Assembly (NCBI RefSeq): GCF_933775445.1
Contig: NC_065877.1
Location: 34,112,694-34,176,693, forward strand
Direction: 5' to 3'
From: Argentina anserina
Lineage: Eukaryota > Streptophyta > Magnoliopsida > Rosales > Rosaceae
Length of the DNA stretch: 64,000 nt
The translations under genes were made by a program, and so were the position numbers. Positions 42,362-55,146 of the stretch are shown in pieces. How positions within the stretch are numbered: the first letter of the stretch is position 1; each line of letters opens with the position of its first letter. The notes under the pieces are model-generated. The model had not been told where the DNA came from and ran no database searches. It worked only from the letters and a program-made list of their open reading frames with translations.

Positions 42362-45300
42362 CTAACATGAGGGGGGTTGAAGTTGCTTCAGCCGTCGAAC
42401 AACTTGCCTCATAGTAGGCCTAGTTGAGAGAGAATCAACCGTACATACCACTGCCAAGTGTAGAACTTCTACCAAATCATCATGGGGGCCTGCATCCCAC
42501 AACCCAGCTGAAAAGAATTCCTTTGCACGGCCTTGTCGAAGAAGCATACATGCCCAAGCAACGATGTTGAATCCATTTCCATATGAGGAAAAGGAAGGAT
42601 CCAACACTTTCTTGTCAGAGAGCAACTCGAGAAGCACCACACCATAACTATACACATCGGATTTATCTGAAACACGACACGTCATTGCATATTCTGGGGC
42701 AACATATCCAAAAGTCCCAGCTACACCAGTTGTAGCATGGGTTTCTGAAGTTCCAAGAAGTCTGGCCAAACCAAAGTCTGATAGAAATGCATTGAAATCG
42801 TCATCCAACAAAATATTGCTGGGCTTGACATCACGATGAAGGACACGAGGTACACACTGATCATGTAGGTAGGAAAGTGCACGGGCTATATCCAAAGCGA
42901 TCTTGTGAAGTATCTTCCAATCCACAGCCCTGGTAGACCTTTCCTGAATAAATTTTTCCAGATTACCACCAGGAAAATAGTTATATATAAGGAACATCTC
43001 TGTTTCACTGGCATGATAACCTAGTAAAGTGACCAGATTTGGATGTCTAAGCCTTCCCAGAGTCTTGATTTCTGCATGAAACTGTTGCACACCTTGGAAC
43101 CTTCCAACTGCAAGCCGTTTTATCGCCACTAGAATTCCAGGTGCTACCTCTGCCTTATAAGTTGCTCCAAAACCTCCATTCCCAATACAGTTGCTAGCAT
43201 TGAAGCTCCCCGTGGCCCGGACAACACTCTCAAAGGTCAGTGGAACGCCAAAGTTTGTGAAAACTGTAACTTCCTTTCTCGTAGGGCCTATACCTCCAGA
43301 CTTCCGATTCCACCTCCGTGTATACAAAAACAGAACAACAAGAGCTAGAAGCACTAAAACAATGGCCGATGCCGATGTAATAGATGCTATTTCAATTGAA
43401 TTGAAACTGCTACTGCCAGTCTTCTCAGTACTAACCAATGGTGAAGCATAAGGTTCTGAATCGCCAACTCTTCCTTGAGAAAAAGCTGGATGTTCTTGAG
43501 AAAGTGTGGGACATGAACTCAAATAGCGGTTTCCAATAGCAGTATTGCAATTCATCAGGTTATTGTTCAAAGGCAGTGAACCAGACAAGTTATTGTACGA
43601 CACATTGAAGGCTGAGAGCGTGGTCACATTAGCCAAACCAGAAGGAATCTGGCCAGAGAGTTTATTGTAGTCCAGCAGAAGAACTCTCAAGCTTCGCAAG
43701 TTCACAAGATCTTTTGGTATCTCGCCAGCGAGGTTGTTCCGAGATAGCTCAAGCACATGCAAGGAGTAAAGCTGCCCCAAACTAGCAGGAATATCACCTG
43801 TAATGTTATTACCGGACAAAGAAAGGTGCTGCAGATCCCTAATCTGGCCAATATTGGTCGGAATTGGACCTTCCAACATGTTTGAACTCAAGTTAAGGCC
43901 ACCAAGAGACACCAACTCTCCAAAACTAGGGGGAATGGAACCCATAATCTGATTAACAGATGCATCTAAAAACTTGAGAGATTTGCACATTTTACCAAAT
44001 TCAGTTGGAATCTTCCCATCTAACCTGTTGTTGCTCACATTAACAACCAGTGAATCTAATCCCTGACACTTCCCAAACAAATTACCTGGTAATGCTCCAG
44101 TAAGCTTGTTCTCTCCAGCAAGGAATGCATAGAGAATTTTTTTCTGAAACCTCTCAGGTGCAATGGGCAGTGACGGCAGAGTGCCGGTAAAATTATTGTG
44201 CCGGAAGTTGTGAATAACTACAACATCATCGTTCTCTTTGTGCCACAGCAATGGCATTCCAGCTTGAGCTTTCGATTCGAAAAATGCTCTATAGGGAGCA
44301 GTAAAGTCGTCATCTTTGATAGAAAACTCCACCGAGGAAAAAGGACGACATGTGCTGTTGGCATATTCAGGCATTGAACCAGACAAGAAATTTCCACTGA
44401 CATCAAGCATAGTCATACATGGAATCTGAACAACCTGAACAAGCTCCCCAGTAAGCTTCATAGAGCTTACGTCGAGAAAATGAAGCTTCTGGCAGCGGCT
44501 AAGCCCACTGGAGATTTCCCCATTCAAGAAATTCTGAGCCAAATTGACCATTTCCAAGTTCTCACAAGCACCCCAATCACTCGGAAAGCTGCCATCAATA
44601 CTCGCCCTTGGCGCCCACAAGATCTTCAGCTTCGGAAGCCTCGTAATCTCCCTCGGCAACGCCCCTAGAAAGTAATTGAAATCATCATTCATAGAACTCA
44701 ACTGCTCCAACAATGAGTCATCCGTATCATTCCCCCTCACAAGAGGAAGTGCATTATACAGCGACGACAGCACAAGGACAGACAGCATAGAACAGTTCCC
44801 AATCTCCCTCGGCAACGAACCACTCAAGCTATTCCTAGACACATCCAACACTTCCAGCTCCTGAAGCCGCCCCAGCTCCGCCGGAACCCCTTCCTCCAAC
44901 ATGTTCGAATACAACAACAATGTCCTCAGCTTACTACAATTCCCCAAACTAGTCGGAATCGTACTCACCAAGAAGTTCCCCGACAAGTCAAGATGCTCAA
45001 GCCTCCCGCAATTCTCTCCAATCTCACTAGGTACATACCCACTGAGCCAGTTAAACGACAAGTATACTCCCTTCAACTTTCCGACAAACCCGGGAACACT
45101 CCCATTAACTCTATTCCCAGCTAAATTCAAGATCTCTAAACTCACTGCGTTAAAGATCGGTATCTCACCCTGAATCTTATTAAACCCAAGATTCAAAACC
45201 CGCAAATTCGGGTTCACCCGACCCGGCAAAGACCCGGAAATCGAGTTCCCTTCGAGATCAAGCACCTCCAGCTTCTCCAACCCCCAAATTTCAAAAGGGA

Positions 45301-45757
45301 CCGCACCGGCGAAGCCGTTAAACGGTAAAGACAAGACCTTGAGCTCAGTGAGATTACCAATCACAGAAGGGAGCTTCCCGACCAGCCTCCCTCCGCCGCC
45401 GCCGACACAGCTCCGGCGCCTAATCCCGAGCCCGTAAAACGGAAACTGGCCGTAATCAACGCACGTACCTCCGGTAATGTTGAGAGCCACGACGCGGGAA
45501 TCGGCGCCGCAGGAGACGCCGGCCCACGCGCAGTGAGCTGCGGTGGAATTGGACGCGCCCCAGCTCGACAGCAACCCCGCCGAGTCCAAGACCGAGTTTT
45601 TGAGCTGAAGCAGCGCCGATGCGTCGGTGTCCGCCCAAGCGACGCCGTTTTGGGAGGCGAGGAAGAGTAAAAGGAGGTTGAGAAGGAGCAGCGGCGAAGT
45701 GGGTGGTGAAAAAGAGAGGGGATTGATGGCCGGAGAGGGAGAAGATCGGAGACCCAT
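42362..45757 (-). CDS. RPK2: LRR receptor-like serine/threonine kinase RPK2
   Basis: Single-exon ORF of 1,131 aa (Arabidopsis RPK2 is about 1,151 aa). Signal peptide with [20 protein letters not shown] (about 22-42); LRR N-terminal cap with WAGVSCG; about 20 LRRs broken by a non-LRR island (around residues 330-560); one membrane span ([20 protein letters not shown], about 785-812); kinase domain from [13 protein letters not shown] (P-loop, about 856), VAIKRL (Lys), [11 protein letters not shown] (RD type), SDFGLARLL, to [19 protein letters not shown]. The kinase text and the overall length are those of RPK2/TOAD2, a plasma-membrane receptor that acts with CLV-type peptide signalling in meristem upkeep and in anther and embryo patterning. 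All kinase catalytic residues are present. The gene faces AFP tail-to-tail. Confidence 0.95.
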   Translation of the reverse strand: MGLRSSPSPAINPLSFSPPTSPLLLLNLLLLFLASQNGVAWADTDASALLQLKNSVLDSAGLLSSWGASNSTAAHCAWAGVSCGADSRVVALNITGGTCVDYGQFPFYGLGIRRRSCVGGGGGRLVGKLPSVIGNLTELKVLSLPFNGFAGAVPFEIWGLEKLEVLDLEGNSISGSLPGRVNPNLRVLNLGFNKIQGEIPIFNAVSLEILNLAGNRVNGSVPGFVGKLKGVYLSFNWLSGYVPSEIGENCGRLEHLDLSGNFLVSTIPTSLGNCSKLRTLLLYSNMLEEGVPAELGRLQELEVLDVSRNSLSGSLPREIGNCSMLSVLVLSSLYNALPLVRGNDTDDSLLEQLSSMNDDFNYFLGALPREITRLPKLKILWAPRASIDGSFPSDWGACENLEMVNLAQNFLNGEISSGLSRCQKLHFLDVSSMKLTGELVQVVQIPCMTMLDVSGNFLSGSMPEYANSTCRPFSSVEFSIKDDDFTAPYRAFFESKAQAGMPLLWHKENDDVVVIHNFRHNNFTGTLPSLPIAPERFQKKILYAFLAGENKLTGALPGNLFGKCQGLDSLVVNVSNNRLDGKIPTEFGKMCKSLKFLDASVNQIMGSIPPSFGELVSLGGLNLSSNMLEGPIPTNIGQIRDLQHLSLSGNNITGDIPASLGQLYSLHVLELSRNNLAGEIPKDLVNLRSLRVLLLDYNKLSGQIPSGLANVTTLSAFNVSYNNLSGSLPLNNNLMNCNTAIGNRYLSSCPTLSQEHPAFSQGRVGDSEPYASPLVSTEKTGSSSFNSIEIASITSASAIVLVLLALVVLFLYTRRWNRKSGGIGPTRKEVTVFTNFGVPLTFESVVRATGSFNASNCIGNGGFGATYKAEVAPGILVAIKRLAVGRFQGVQQFHAEIKTLGRLRHPNLVTLLGYHASETEMFLIYNYFPGGNLEKFIQERSTRAVDWKILHKIALDIARALSYLHDQCVPRVLHRDVKPSNILLDDDFNAFLSDFGLARLLGTSETHATTGVAGTFGYVAPEYAMTCRVSDKSDVYSYGVVLLELLSDKKVLDPSFSSYGNGFNIVAWACMLLRQGRAKEFFSAGLWDAGPHDDLVEVLHLAVVCTVDSLSTRPTMRQVVRRLKQLQPPSC

Positions 45758-47245
45758 TTGGGGGAAAACGGGTCGGAGGAGGAGTTGGGAAGATCAGGAC
45801 CCTCAAAACCCTAGAAAGAGTAGAGAGGGGTTTAGGACAAACCCTAGCTCTGAAATTTTTTGGGGGTGGTGTGACAATAGAGAAGAAGAAGAAGGAAAGA
45901 TAGAGTTTAGGTCATTCAATTCAACTGTGGTGTTTCTTTGGAGAAGAAAACGCGTTCTTCTGTCTTTCTTTTCTCTCCTTTTTTTTTTTTGTGTATTTTG
46001 AGGGGTCTTTGTCGTCTAACTGGGCGTGGTGGGGTCCACAGGCGGTCAATAAATGCCGTCAGCCCCCGTCAATACGCTTGGTGGTTGAGAGGAGGAGGAG
46101 CGGGGTGGTGGTGGTTTGAGATTTTGGGGAGGAGGAAAAAGATTCCGGTGACACGCGGCGAGGTGGACTGGAGGCCACGTGGGATTGTGCTTCCAGAAGA
46201 GGGATGGGCCAATTGGGTTTTTTTTTTCTATTGTTTTGTTTTAATTTGGTGATGGTGAACTTAGGTGTTTCCTGAGGGGAGAGTGAGGTCCAGATGGGCA
46301 AGAGAGGTCATCTTAGGCTGTAACTGTACTCAACTCACCATTTCCCCGCCTGGCGGCTGCCCTTAGCTTTCCCACACACTTGTCATGGGTCTCTTTCGTT
46401 TTCTTGTTCCTATTTTTTTTTCGAACCAATTAGTCGAACAAATTATCTTGACTCTCCAAATTTTTTTTGTTTCATCACATTCATCTGTATATAATCTTCT
46501 TGTTTTAGTTTTAATGAATGTAGAGTCGTAGACGTTATATCTAATTATTCATCGACAAATTAGTGATGAAAATTCTCGCAATTTAGTCTTTAATTTTGCG
46601 TGAAAATTTGTACATACACAAATAAAACCTAAACAAATCGCTAGATATTTGTATTACAAAACATGTGGAATCTCATACACTCGTACTTATGCTTGATAAG
46701 TTTCTAAAGGTATTGCCCCTTAATTATTACAACTAACAATAACCAAACAAAATCTCAGTCCTAAGGAAAAATAAATACACATCCCTAAGATTCCTAACCA
46801 AATCTCACCCATTAAGATAGTTCCGGATTTGGGTCTCTGATATTGTGTGATTGTGTCCCTTCGAGCCCGAGCTGTATCACCTAGTTCATAAATCAAAGCT
46901 CCGCACCAGATTGATATGCAAGATTTTATATAAAGGGTATGAAAACTTGGGAGCAATTAATCAGAGTGCTCTATTATTTGAAATTCCAAGCTAAGCAAAT
47001 ATTAAAACAAGTACGATAGTGGCATAGAATGGACGCACGTATAACACAATGTTGAAAAGATCGACACCTTGTATATATTATAGAATTTCCAGGCTTTCCA
47101 AGCAAACAGACAGAGGAAGCTTTACTTGTTTTGGCATATGTAGCATAAGCACTTATCGCACACCTCATCAGAAAAGAGCAAACTTTCTTGCCTAATGATG
47201 TAGGATTGACGCAGTTGTGATGTAGTCTAAAGTTTTCTGGCTATG
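45758..47245. other. RPK2 5' region and intergenic DNA
   Basis: On the minus strand the first 300 bases are purine/pyrimidine-rich (GAA/TTC tracts, 45880-45990), as expected for a long 5' leader. ACGT cores occur near 46170. Nothing else from 46400 to 47245. Confidence 0.5.
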
Positions 47246-47255
47246 TTATTATCTA

Positions 47256-48322
47256 GAGTTTTTTTCACCAACAGTCTCTCAACTCTGGTGTACCTACCAA
47301 TGTGATACCTCAACTCTTAATCGTACCAATGTGATACCCAGACTCTAGTATTGCTATCATTGAAGTACTTCCGTTAGTTTTTTTCAACTTTTCCGTTATC
47401 TTGGTGACGTGGCAAGTACGTGAGACCCACAAAGAGGGTTAAAAGACAAAATTAACCTCATCTGAGAGGAGCAATGTTTTTCCCACCCTTTACCTTGAGA
47501 AAGACACCCAACAATTCCAATTTTGGCGCCAATTTTCCCTCCCTACTCCTTAATTTGTGTCTCTTATCTAAACTAAAGAACTACCGCCAACCAGTCGACC
47601 ACAATCTGATAAAACCTAGATCAATCTCATTTTCTATTTTTACCCTAGCACTTGTTAAACTAACAGAATAAATATAGAAATTTATATGGAACATCTCATT
47701 TCCACAATCTCATAAGAATATAAAAACACATAACTTAACGAAATTCAAATACATGTTTAAGTACTATTAGTTGCCACCTTTTATGTTGATCTGCCATGAT
47801 TTTTGCTTGTAAGAACTAATGGTACATGTAGTTGAATTTCGTTAAGTTATGTGTTTCTATATTCTTATGAGATTGTGGAAATGAGATGTTCCATATAAAT
47901 TTCTATATTTATTCTGTTAGTTTAACAAGTGCTATGGTAAAAATAGAAAATGAGATTGATCTAGGTTTTATCAGATTGTGGTCGACTGGTTGGCGGTAGT
48001 TCTTTAGTTTAGATAAGAGACACAAATTAAGGAGTAGGGAGGGAAAATTGGCGCCAAAATTGGAATTGTTGGGTGTCTTTCTCAAGGTAAAGGGTGGGAA
48101 AAACATTGCTCCTCTCAGATGAGGTTAATTTTGTCTTTTAACCCTCTTTGTGGGTCTCACGTACTTGCCACGTCACCAAGATAACGGAAAAGTTGAAAAA
48201 AACTAACGGAAGTACTTCAATGATAGCAATACTAGAGTCTGGGTATCACATTGGTACGATTAAGAGTTGAGGTATCACATTGGTAGGTACACCAGAGTTG
48301 AGGGACTGTTGGTGAAAAAAAC
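47256..48322. mobile_element. Mutator-like foldback MITE with about 500-bp arms
   Basis: Left arm from GTTTTTTTCACCAACAGTCTC and right arm ending GTTGGTGAAAAAAAC are reverse complements over about 498 bp each, with only one or two mismatches seen (for example CCCTAGCA against CCATAGCA). The loop of about 70 bp is at 47757-47822. Flanks are a perfect 10-bp direct repeat TTATTATCTA (47246-47255 and 48323-48332). Long terminal inverted repeats with a 9-11-bp TSD indicate a Mutator-like non-autonomous element. The mirrored 65-aa ORFs in each arm are by-products. Confidence 0.93.
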
Positions 48323-48332
48323 TTATTATCTA

Positions 48333-49644
48333 TCTGCATCTTCGAACTTGAGCTTTTTACGTTTAGGGCAAATGTTTAGAATCACTAATGATTTTGAATA
48401 CGTTAAAGACCAATTTCTGCAGTTGGTTTAGTGTTAGGTAATTAACAAAGGGCGTAAGTCACTATCGGATCACATGCAATTGTTTACAACTCACAAGTTA
48501 AAACTTAAAAAATGAAGCGACATTATTAGCACAAAATGTTCATTTAGAGTTCAAACAACCAGTTTATCAAGTCTTGTCAAAAATTAAGAAAAATAGGTGG
48601 TTCATCTAAAACTTTTCCTTTTTTTTTTGACAAAATCTAAAAATTTTCTTTAAACATTATAATTTATCTTGTATTTAGAATTAATGTTATGTATTTTGTA
48701 AGCATATAATTCAATGAAAAGAGTTTTTTATATCCCTCACTTACATGTGGTTGGTATTTTCTCAACCCATAAAGAGAAGCATCTTTCCTTTTCTTTATGA
48801 GGGCCATCTATCTATTTCATGCTTGAATGCTCTGGTTGTTGGCTAGTTCTATACTTATTTTCTCTTCAATACAAACATCTGGTCTGATTGGTAATTTGAA
48901 GGCCAGAACCATGAGAATGATACAAACATGAAAAAATGGGGATCATTTTCAATTGGGTCTACCAAAAAGAAAAACCTGGCCAGCTGGGACATATAAATTT
49001 GAGAGATTTAGGACTTTGAATATTCGTAATCTGGGATTATTGGACAAGTACTAACTAAAGCATTACTTCAAATTTTGAGTTACTACTCATAAACGAAATA
49101 GATTGAGTCAATTTTATCATTTGTTTTATAGTGCTTAGAAGTATGTGAAATTCATTGAGAATAATTTACAATCTACCGGTTTTTGACTCTAAAGTCTTAA
49201 TACTCTAAAATACCATAAGCGTTTGGTCTGTTCTATAAAATGCTAAATGAGTCATACTTAGCAGAACTAAAGACTAAAGAGACAATATTGAGCCGCAGAA
49301 TTCAGTGTTAAAGTTCTATCTAGTATACCATAAGCTTCTGGTCTTACCTATATAATGCTAGATGCGTCACATTTAGCGGTACTAAAGAGACAATATTGAG
49401 CTGCAGAATCCAGTGGTAAAAGTTCTATCTATTTGACACATGATTCATCAATGTACAACAAGTTTCAGAGTTGGTTCCTTTTGTTTTCACCTTCTATCCC
49501 CCACATTGAAAATGTTCGTAGTTGAAGCACAGAATCTAACTCTGCAACAAAAAGATTTGGTAAGCCTCGCATACAAAAGCTAGATCATGTAATGAATCCA
49601 AGGATCATTGTCGATATCGAAAACAGTCTAGTTAGTTCCCATCA
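48333..49644. other. Intergenic DNA with a diverged tandem repeat
   Basis: AT-rich and without genes. It contains the two-copy repeat at 49211-49432; the right-hand end should include the 3' UTR of the minus-strand gene at 49645. Confidence 0.5.
49211..49432. repeat. Diverged tandem duplication, period about 114 bp
   Basis: TACCATAAGCGTTTGGTCTG at 49211 and TACCATAAGCTTCTGGTCTT at 49325 start two units that both continue into AAAGAGACAATATTGAGC and CAGTG-type text. Several substitutions and a short deletion separate them. Confidence 0.75.
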
Positions 49645-51300
49645 CTAGCAGATGCAGCAGCAAGAAAAGCAAGACCACCAACAACTGCCGCTTTCAGTGG
49701 CCTTTAATGGTGCATTTTTTTCAGGAGGGCTTCTGGCATCTGGTTGATAATGCTGCTTCTCAGGCGCCCTCATTGCCTGCTTCTCCTCTTTTACTTGATG
49801 TAAAGGATGCTCTACATGGTAACGGTGATCATGGTGACCTACCAACCTTAAAACAAGAACAGCTCTCAGTTAGAATAGTCCATTGCTTCAGCTGATCTAA
49901 TTAGTAGTAAATAGGAAAACTTCCTAGCCAGCATTATTGTATGAAATCATATATGCCTTGCATTTTCATGATCTGTATTTCTAAACAATTCCATACACAT
50001 GACCACATGCATCTACCGAAATATGAAAAGAGAGTAATATGGCTTACACTGGAAATTGGAAAGATTGGTTGCTATGATTGCTCTCACTCGAACGGTGAGA
50101 AATGGTACGCCCCTTATTTTCCTCCAAAGTAGGCAGCCTAACTGTGTCTCTGGTTTCCTCGTCTTTCTCTACATTCCCTGTCACAATATTGATATCAAAG
50201 TTCTCATCCTCCGAAATTTCACTCCTAGTTTCGACGCTCTCTGTTTCCACACTGTGAGAATCAATTTCAAGTGTCTGTAAACTTGGCTTAGTCTCCAGAG
50301 TCTCAGTAACTGGCGAAAGGGGAGTTGGAGCGTTGAGGTGGATCTCATCTATCCTTCCCAGGTCTCCAGACTTGTTAAGCATGACCAAAAACTGGTCTTT
50401 TGAGAAGCTGCTATTCCCCACATGAATACTGAACAATGATTCATTGGAAGCTTCACTCCAATCCATCGCCGAGGAAGGCTTTGCGGCAAATATAGCCGGT
50501 GGGAGTCGATTTGGATCATATCCTGATGGCCGACCGCTCGCCAAGGGAATTTGAAGAGATTGTGAAGATGATTCACTGCTATAAACAGTAGTCTGTGGAC
50601 TAATATCAGGTGATGGTGCAGGCGCCGGAGGCTCTATTAGGCCAGGTTTTGTAGCTTCAGTAAACAAACCAACATCGGCCTTTTCAATGTCGTATGGCTC
50701 ATCCCAGTCATGCAATGATGAACGTGATGAAGAGGAGCGAGAAGAAGATGTGTAGCAGCTTGAACTCGGGCAGCGATTCACGTGATCCGAATGGAAATTA
50801 ACCTTTAGGTGCTTATTACTCTCATCGCTATATGCATAAGCCATGAATACAGCGTTGAACAGATGAAAACCCTCAAACTGCATAATTGGAAGATATTGAT
50901 CAACAGGTTCAAACAGGGCACTTTGAACATGGGAGAGACAAGATTATAACGTTATGAAAATGGCTTCATCACTACATTCACATAAGCTATAAGAATCAAA
51001 TAGCTTTTCGCATAAATATGCATGATATATAGCATTATAAACATCTTGATTTCATGTGATAAAATAGACACAAGTCACATAAGCATTCATAGAAGTGATG
51101 GAACAACCCTGAGTTGATCATGTTACTGCAATCAACCTTCAGTATAACCTTCACGTATAACCTTACGTATAAAAAAAACAAGGAAGAAGCAGATAAATAA
51201 TTTACCTATTTGAGCCTTCAAGAACCCCTTTGGATGACAAATCCAGAGCGCCAGTTGGAATATTGTTGTCTGCTAATCCCTTGTGAAGCTCAAAACTCAA
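49645..51300 (-). CDS. Unrecognised plant protein, Ser/Glu-rich with Cys-rich C-terminus
   Basis: Three exons can be joined on the minus strand: about 51300-51206, 50920-50048 and 49846-49645, all GT-AG and in frame. The first encodes HKGLADNNIPTGALDLSSKG and LEGSN; the second SALFEPVDQYLPIMQFEGFH, a Ser-rich run, PSGYDPNRLPPAIFAAKPSS, MDWSEASNESLFSIHVGNSS and acidic text; the third ends ATESGSCWWSCFSCCCIC. I know no function. The C-terminal Cys cluster with Trp and Phe looks like a membrane-anchoring, S-acylated tail. The start is unresolved: the first exon has no ATG in frame, so an upstream exon is missing or translation begins at ATG 50883. The upper coordinate is approximate. Confidence 0.65.
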
Positions 51301-51776
51301 AAAGAAGAAAATCCAGAAATTAATTGAAGAATGTTGATTGTTAAGATTAGGAATTGAGAAGAACTAGCTAGGATTTTGGGTGGTTTTGAGAGATGTAGAG
51401 GACCTAAAAGAAGGGGATCTTAATATTCTGTTATACTGGAGTAACTAAGTTAGCTCCAGGAACCTCCTTTACTAACTGATTAACTGACGAATTAGGTCTC
51501 TTGTAACCAAAAGGAGAACAAATAAACGAACTTAACTGCTGCAAACGGGAAAATTTGGCTTCCTTGTATTTGGGCCAGCCCAGTTCTAATAATGGGCTCT
51601 GCTCATTTTTTGGGGTAGAATCGAAGATACAATAAAATCTGAGGGTGCCAAGTGGAATGCTGCAAATCAGAGGCTCAGTTTGAGCATGTTATCTGCAAAG
51701 TTTGCTTATATATAGATTTGATACACATCATATTGGTTTTTTGTTTGGAATTTTACTATTTTGGGATTACACCAAG

Positions 51777-52714
51777 ATGCTCAACTTTGCAAGCAAATTG
51801 GTTCCAATGGAAGGAGCTTTGGAGAAACAGTTATTCCACAGTGGAGTTCTCTCTTTCAACTGTAAGCTCTAAATCCTAATCCTAGACATTTAACACTATA
51901 ACTCCATTAAATTGTACGTGTTCTAAATCGATCACTAAAACTTTGACAATTCCTGAAGTTTTTTTAGTTGTGTAGAAGGATCCTAGTTGAAATGGGTTGA
52001 TAATGTCTGTATTTTTACTTACTGAACGATTTCTGGAAAATAGGAAAGGGTAGGTATACAAACTTAGAACAGATACTTAGGTAGCTGAACCTTGTGACAG
52101 TTGATGTAATTGGAGAAAGTTCAATGGCTTAGATACAGATAGTTCGGCCTGTCATTTTTATTATCAAAAAATTAACCAGAATCTGTAGCACATCATGGCA
52201 TTCCAGATATCCAGCATCACTAATTAACTGTATCATACATATCTCCAGGCAAACAAGCAACAAAGCAGGAAACTCAAACAGCTTTAAACAACCTAATGAC
52301 CAGCAAAGCTGAGTTCACAAGTTCTGTAGTCCATCCCCGAAATACGGTCAAGGTTGTACCTTAATTTCAGTTTTTCGTATTCAACTTACAGTTATTAGTA
52401 GTACATTTTGTTATTAAAGTTGGTCTTGCAATTTATGTCAGGTCTGTGTGGCGAGGAGGAGAAGGATCCATACTGATAGTGAAACTTATGTGTTACTGGA
52501 ACCAGGGGAGGATGAGAAGTTTGTTACAGAAGAAGAGTTGAGGGTCAAGTTGAGAGGTTGGCTGGAAAACTGGCCAGCCAAGAACCTTCCTTCAGATCTT
52601 GCAAGATTCCAAAGCCTTGATGACGCTGTTACTTATTTAGTAAGGTCTGTTTGTGAACTTGAAATCCACGGTGATGTTGGTTCAGTTCAGTGGTACGAAG
52701 TTCGTTTAGAATGA
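51777..52714 (+). CDS. CRR7: CHLORORESPIRATORY REDUCTION 7 (NDH complex biogenesis)
   Basis: Three exons, 51777-51861, 52249-52352 and 52442-52714, join in frame across GT-AG introns to 153 aa (Arabidopsis CRR7 is of similar size). The last exon is the diagnostic part: [60 protein letters not shown] and [23 protein letters not shown]7 is a chloroplast stroma protein needed to assemble the NADH dehydrogenase-like complex that runs cyclic electron flow around photosystem I. The N-terminal 60 residues would include the transit peptide; they are not conserved in the family and the start ATG is chosen by phase only. The gene is divergent from the minus-strand gene at 49645-51300, with about 480 bp between them. 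Confidence 0.85.
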
Positions 52715-53349
52715 AAATAGAATTAATATCCCCCAAGAATCATAAATTCTACAATTGTGGACTAAGAGATTGGAAGTTTTTTAAGCTCAGTGAACTGGGA
52801 CTGTGATTTCGGTTACAGCAATCATTAGTTTGTAAACGATGACCACATTTTTCGAACTAATGGCCCTTTGGGAACTACTACAAGATCACGAAGTTTTGTA
52901 GCAAAAGGAGCAAAAATTACTTCTCAGCACTAGGTGTTCCTCAGACATTTTCAAATGCATTACAGTATTAGTAAGTTTACATATAACCTACCCGGGAAAG
53001 TGCTTCTAACAAGAGGGCTTACAACATAAATCTTGAAAGCACTTTCTACAGAGGTAAGAGGTTCCAAAAGAACTAACACACCGTCTAGGGTAATTTTGCT
53101 TTATTAACTTTTGTAAGATCGTTTAAATCACTAAGTATATGTTAACTGAGTGTCACTAATCTTCATTATTGATTCCATTCAATGGTTGATATGCTGATGG
53201 ATCTTATTACTCATTCACAAGTCACATCTATATCCAAATTTCAGAATACATGAACAAAAGAACAAAGTCACACACCACAAATTTCACTACACCTTGAAGC
53301 AAAGAAATAAAAAAGCCACTGGAAATGTTCCTAAAGTGCCTCATACTCT
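52715..53349. other. Spacer between converging genes
   Basis: Holds the 3' UTRs of CRR7 (plus) and the gene at 53350 (minus). Nothing else seen. Confidence 0.5.
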
Positions 53350-53966
53350 TCAGTTCTTCGAATCATACTTCAATTCCGAAGGAATTTTACATTCTACAGC
53401 GGCCAATCCGGAATCTATAGCAGGACCAAAACATTAGCAGCATAGTCAATTCAGCCAAAACTATTGATAATTAAGTAAACCTTTATAAATTTAGACTAAA
53501 AAAACCTATAAATGTGACTGTTACCTTGAGTAGGCTTCAGCATATTTTTGCTAGGGGGCAAGAGGGAACTACCCTTTCTGTTTCTGGCCAGAAGTCCTTT
53601 AGTCACAGGGGACATTATCTTATCAGTTGGGCTTGTATACCTACCAAATTGTAGTAAAACCTCTTCAAACACAAGCTATAATCTTATATAAATCAATACA
53701 AATATATATATATATATATATATATAATTAGACGTTATAGATTGATACATGTTCATATATTGGAAGATAGTATACCTTTCTGGGAACTTGAATGCCTTTG
53801 GAACTTTAAGGCGGTCGGGGGTAGTGATCTTGTGTATATCATTGCTGGAATTCTGGGAGTTTTCATCTTTGCGTTGGAGTTGAGATGGTGTTATGCCATC
53901 AGAAAAGCTCATGGTCTCCGATTGAATTGGAGTTTTAGGAGGCATTATTTCTTGCACGTTTTCCAT
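53350..53966 (-). CDS. Small S/T-P-rich plant protein, function unknown
   Basis: Exons 53966-53776, 53640-53525 and 53414-53350 on the minus strand join in frame over GT-AG introns to 123 aa. It begins MENVQEIMPPKTPIQSETMS, has VPKAFKFPERYTSPTDKIMS across the first splice, then PVTKGLLARNRKGSSLLPPS, and ends SELKYDSKN. Proline-directed sites are dense for its size (KTP, ITP, TTP, TSP, MSP), and the centre is basic. That pattern suggests a substrate of cyclin-dependent or MAP kinases, perhaps in the nucleus. I do not recognise a named family. The second-intron and first-intron frames rejoin exactly, which supports the model. Confidence 0.7.
53702..53728. repeat. AT microsatellite in an intron
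   Basis: About 13 uninterrupted TA units in the first intron of the minus-strand gene at 53350-53966. Confidence 0.95.
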
Positions 53967-55138
53967 TGGATGATTTATGAGAGAGTGGATCGGTTAAGAA
54001 ACTAGCTAAGAGGGAGATGAAGCAGGCAGAGAATAAGAGAAAGAGAGACTGGAAATTAATTTATTCATGTAGGAATATGAGGATTAAAACTAAGAGGAGA
54101 ATATGCGTCTTCATGCCAGAGGTTACCGTTAGAAATTTGCAACGGTCGAATTCTGGAAGTGTCTGGAATGGGTTTTTGTGAGTTTTAAAAACGAAGTTTA
54201 GGGCCTTAATAACTTTAATAAATCTCCAGTCATGAGCCATTTAATTGTAATATATGTTATTAGGCCTTAAAATTGGCTCGAGTTATATTCTAAAAATGCT
54301 TCGGACCATTATAATTGTAAGGGATCAAATGCAATCGAAGTTTCAATAAGTCTAAGGGGATGGACGTTGTCAACGTTTTCCTAATAGTATGAAGAATCTG
54401 GTTTGAAACTCAACTTGTGAAATCGACTCCTGAGAAACATTTTATACTAATTGCTTACGGTTTCAAAGTGGTAGCTCACTCAGTAATTATTGTGAATGCT
54501 TTTACTCGTACACAATTAAGCATACGACAATAACGATCGTGTTTAAGTAATTGTCTCTTGTCTCTTGTTGTCTCTAAGCTTATAATACAAATTACTAAAA
54601 CGAGAAGCATGGTACCAGGAAACAAAACTTGAAATTCACAATTTCTTGAAAACTAATCCATCCATAAACTAATATTCTAGCTATCAGGCTTCTCTCTTAA
54701 TTGAGTGGTTAAGTGACTAAGGTCATAAACTCATAATTCCAACTAGCGTAACAGCTGCCGCCATCTTCTCTACAGTTTGATGGCTCACATCACATCATAT
54801 TCCATTTTCAAAAGCTGCAGCTGACCCAAAAGGTCTTCGATCATCATATCTATCTACCAAGCTTCTTCAAATATAAGCAAGAAGCTGCCCTCCTTTTTGA
54901 CCAAAGAAAAAACCCCAATCATCGAGAATTCAAGATCCATCCAGTGGGGGACGAGTAGACGACTATCTTTATTTTTGATTGTTTATGGAGAAAAATCTTT
55001 GTTTTCTTAATTTGATCTTATCGATCAGCAAATTTATAGTTACCTTACTGCTATATGTACACGAATGTATGACTATTTTTACCAACGAAATATCACAAAA
55101 TTAATCGACCGAAACCCGGATATCAATCAGGGCCCGCC
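53967..55138. other. Intergenic DNA
   Basis: Upstream region of the minus-strand S/T-P-rich gene, then AT-rich text with no ORF of note. Confidence 0.5.
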
Positions 55139-55146
55139 CTTTGGAG

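Noticed and set aside
47474..48106. Two identical 65-aa ORFs facing each other
   Set aside because: They lie in the arms of one foldback MITE and are mirror images.
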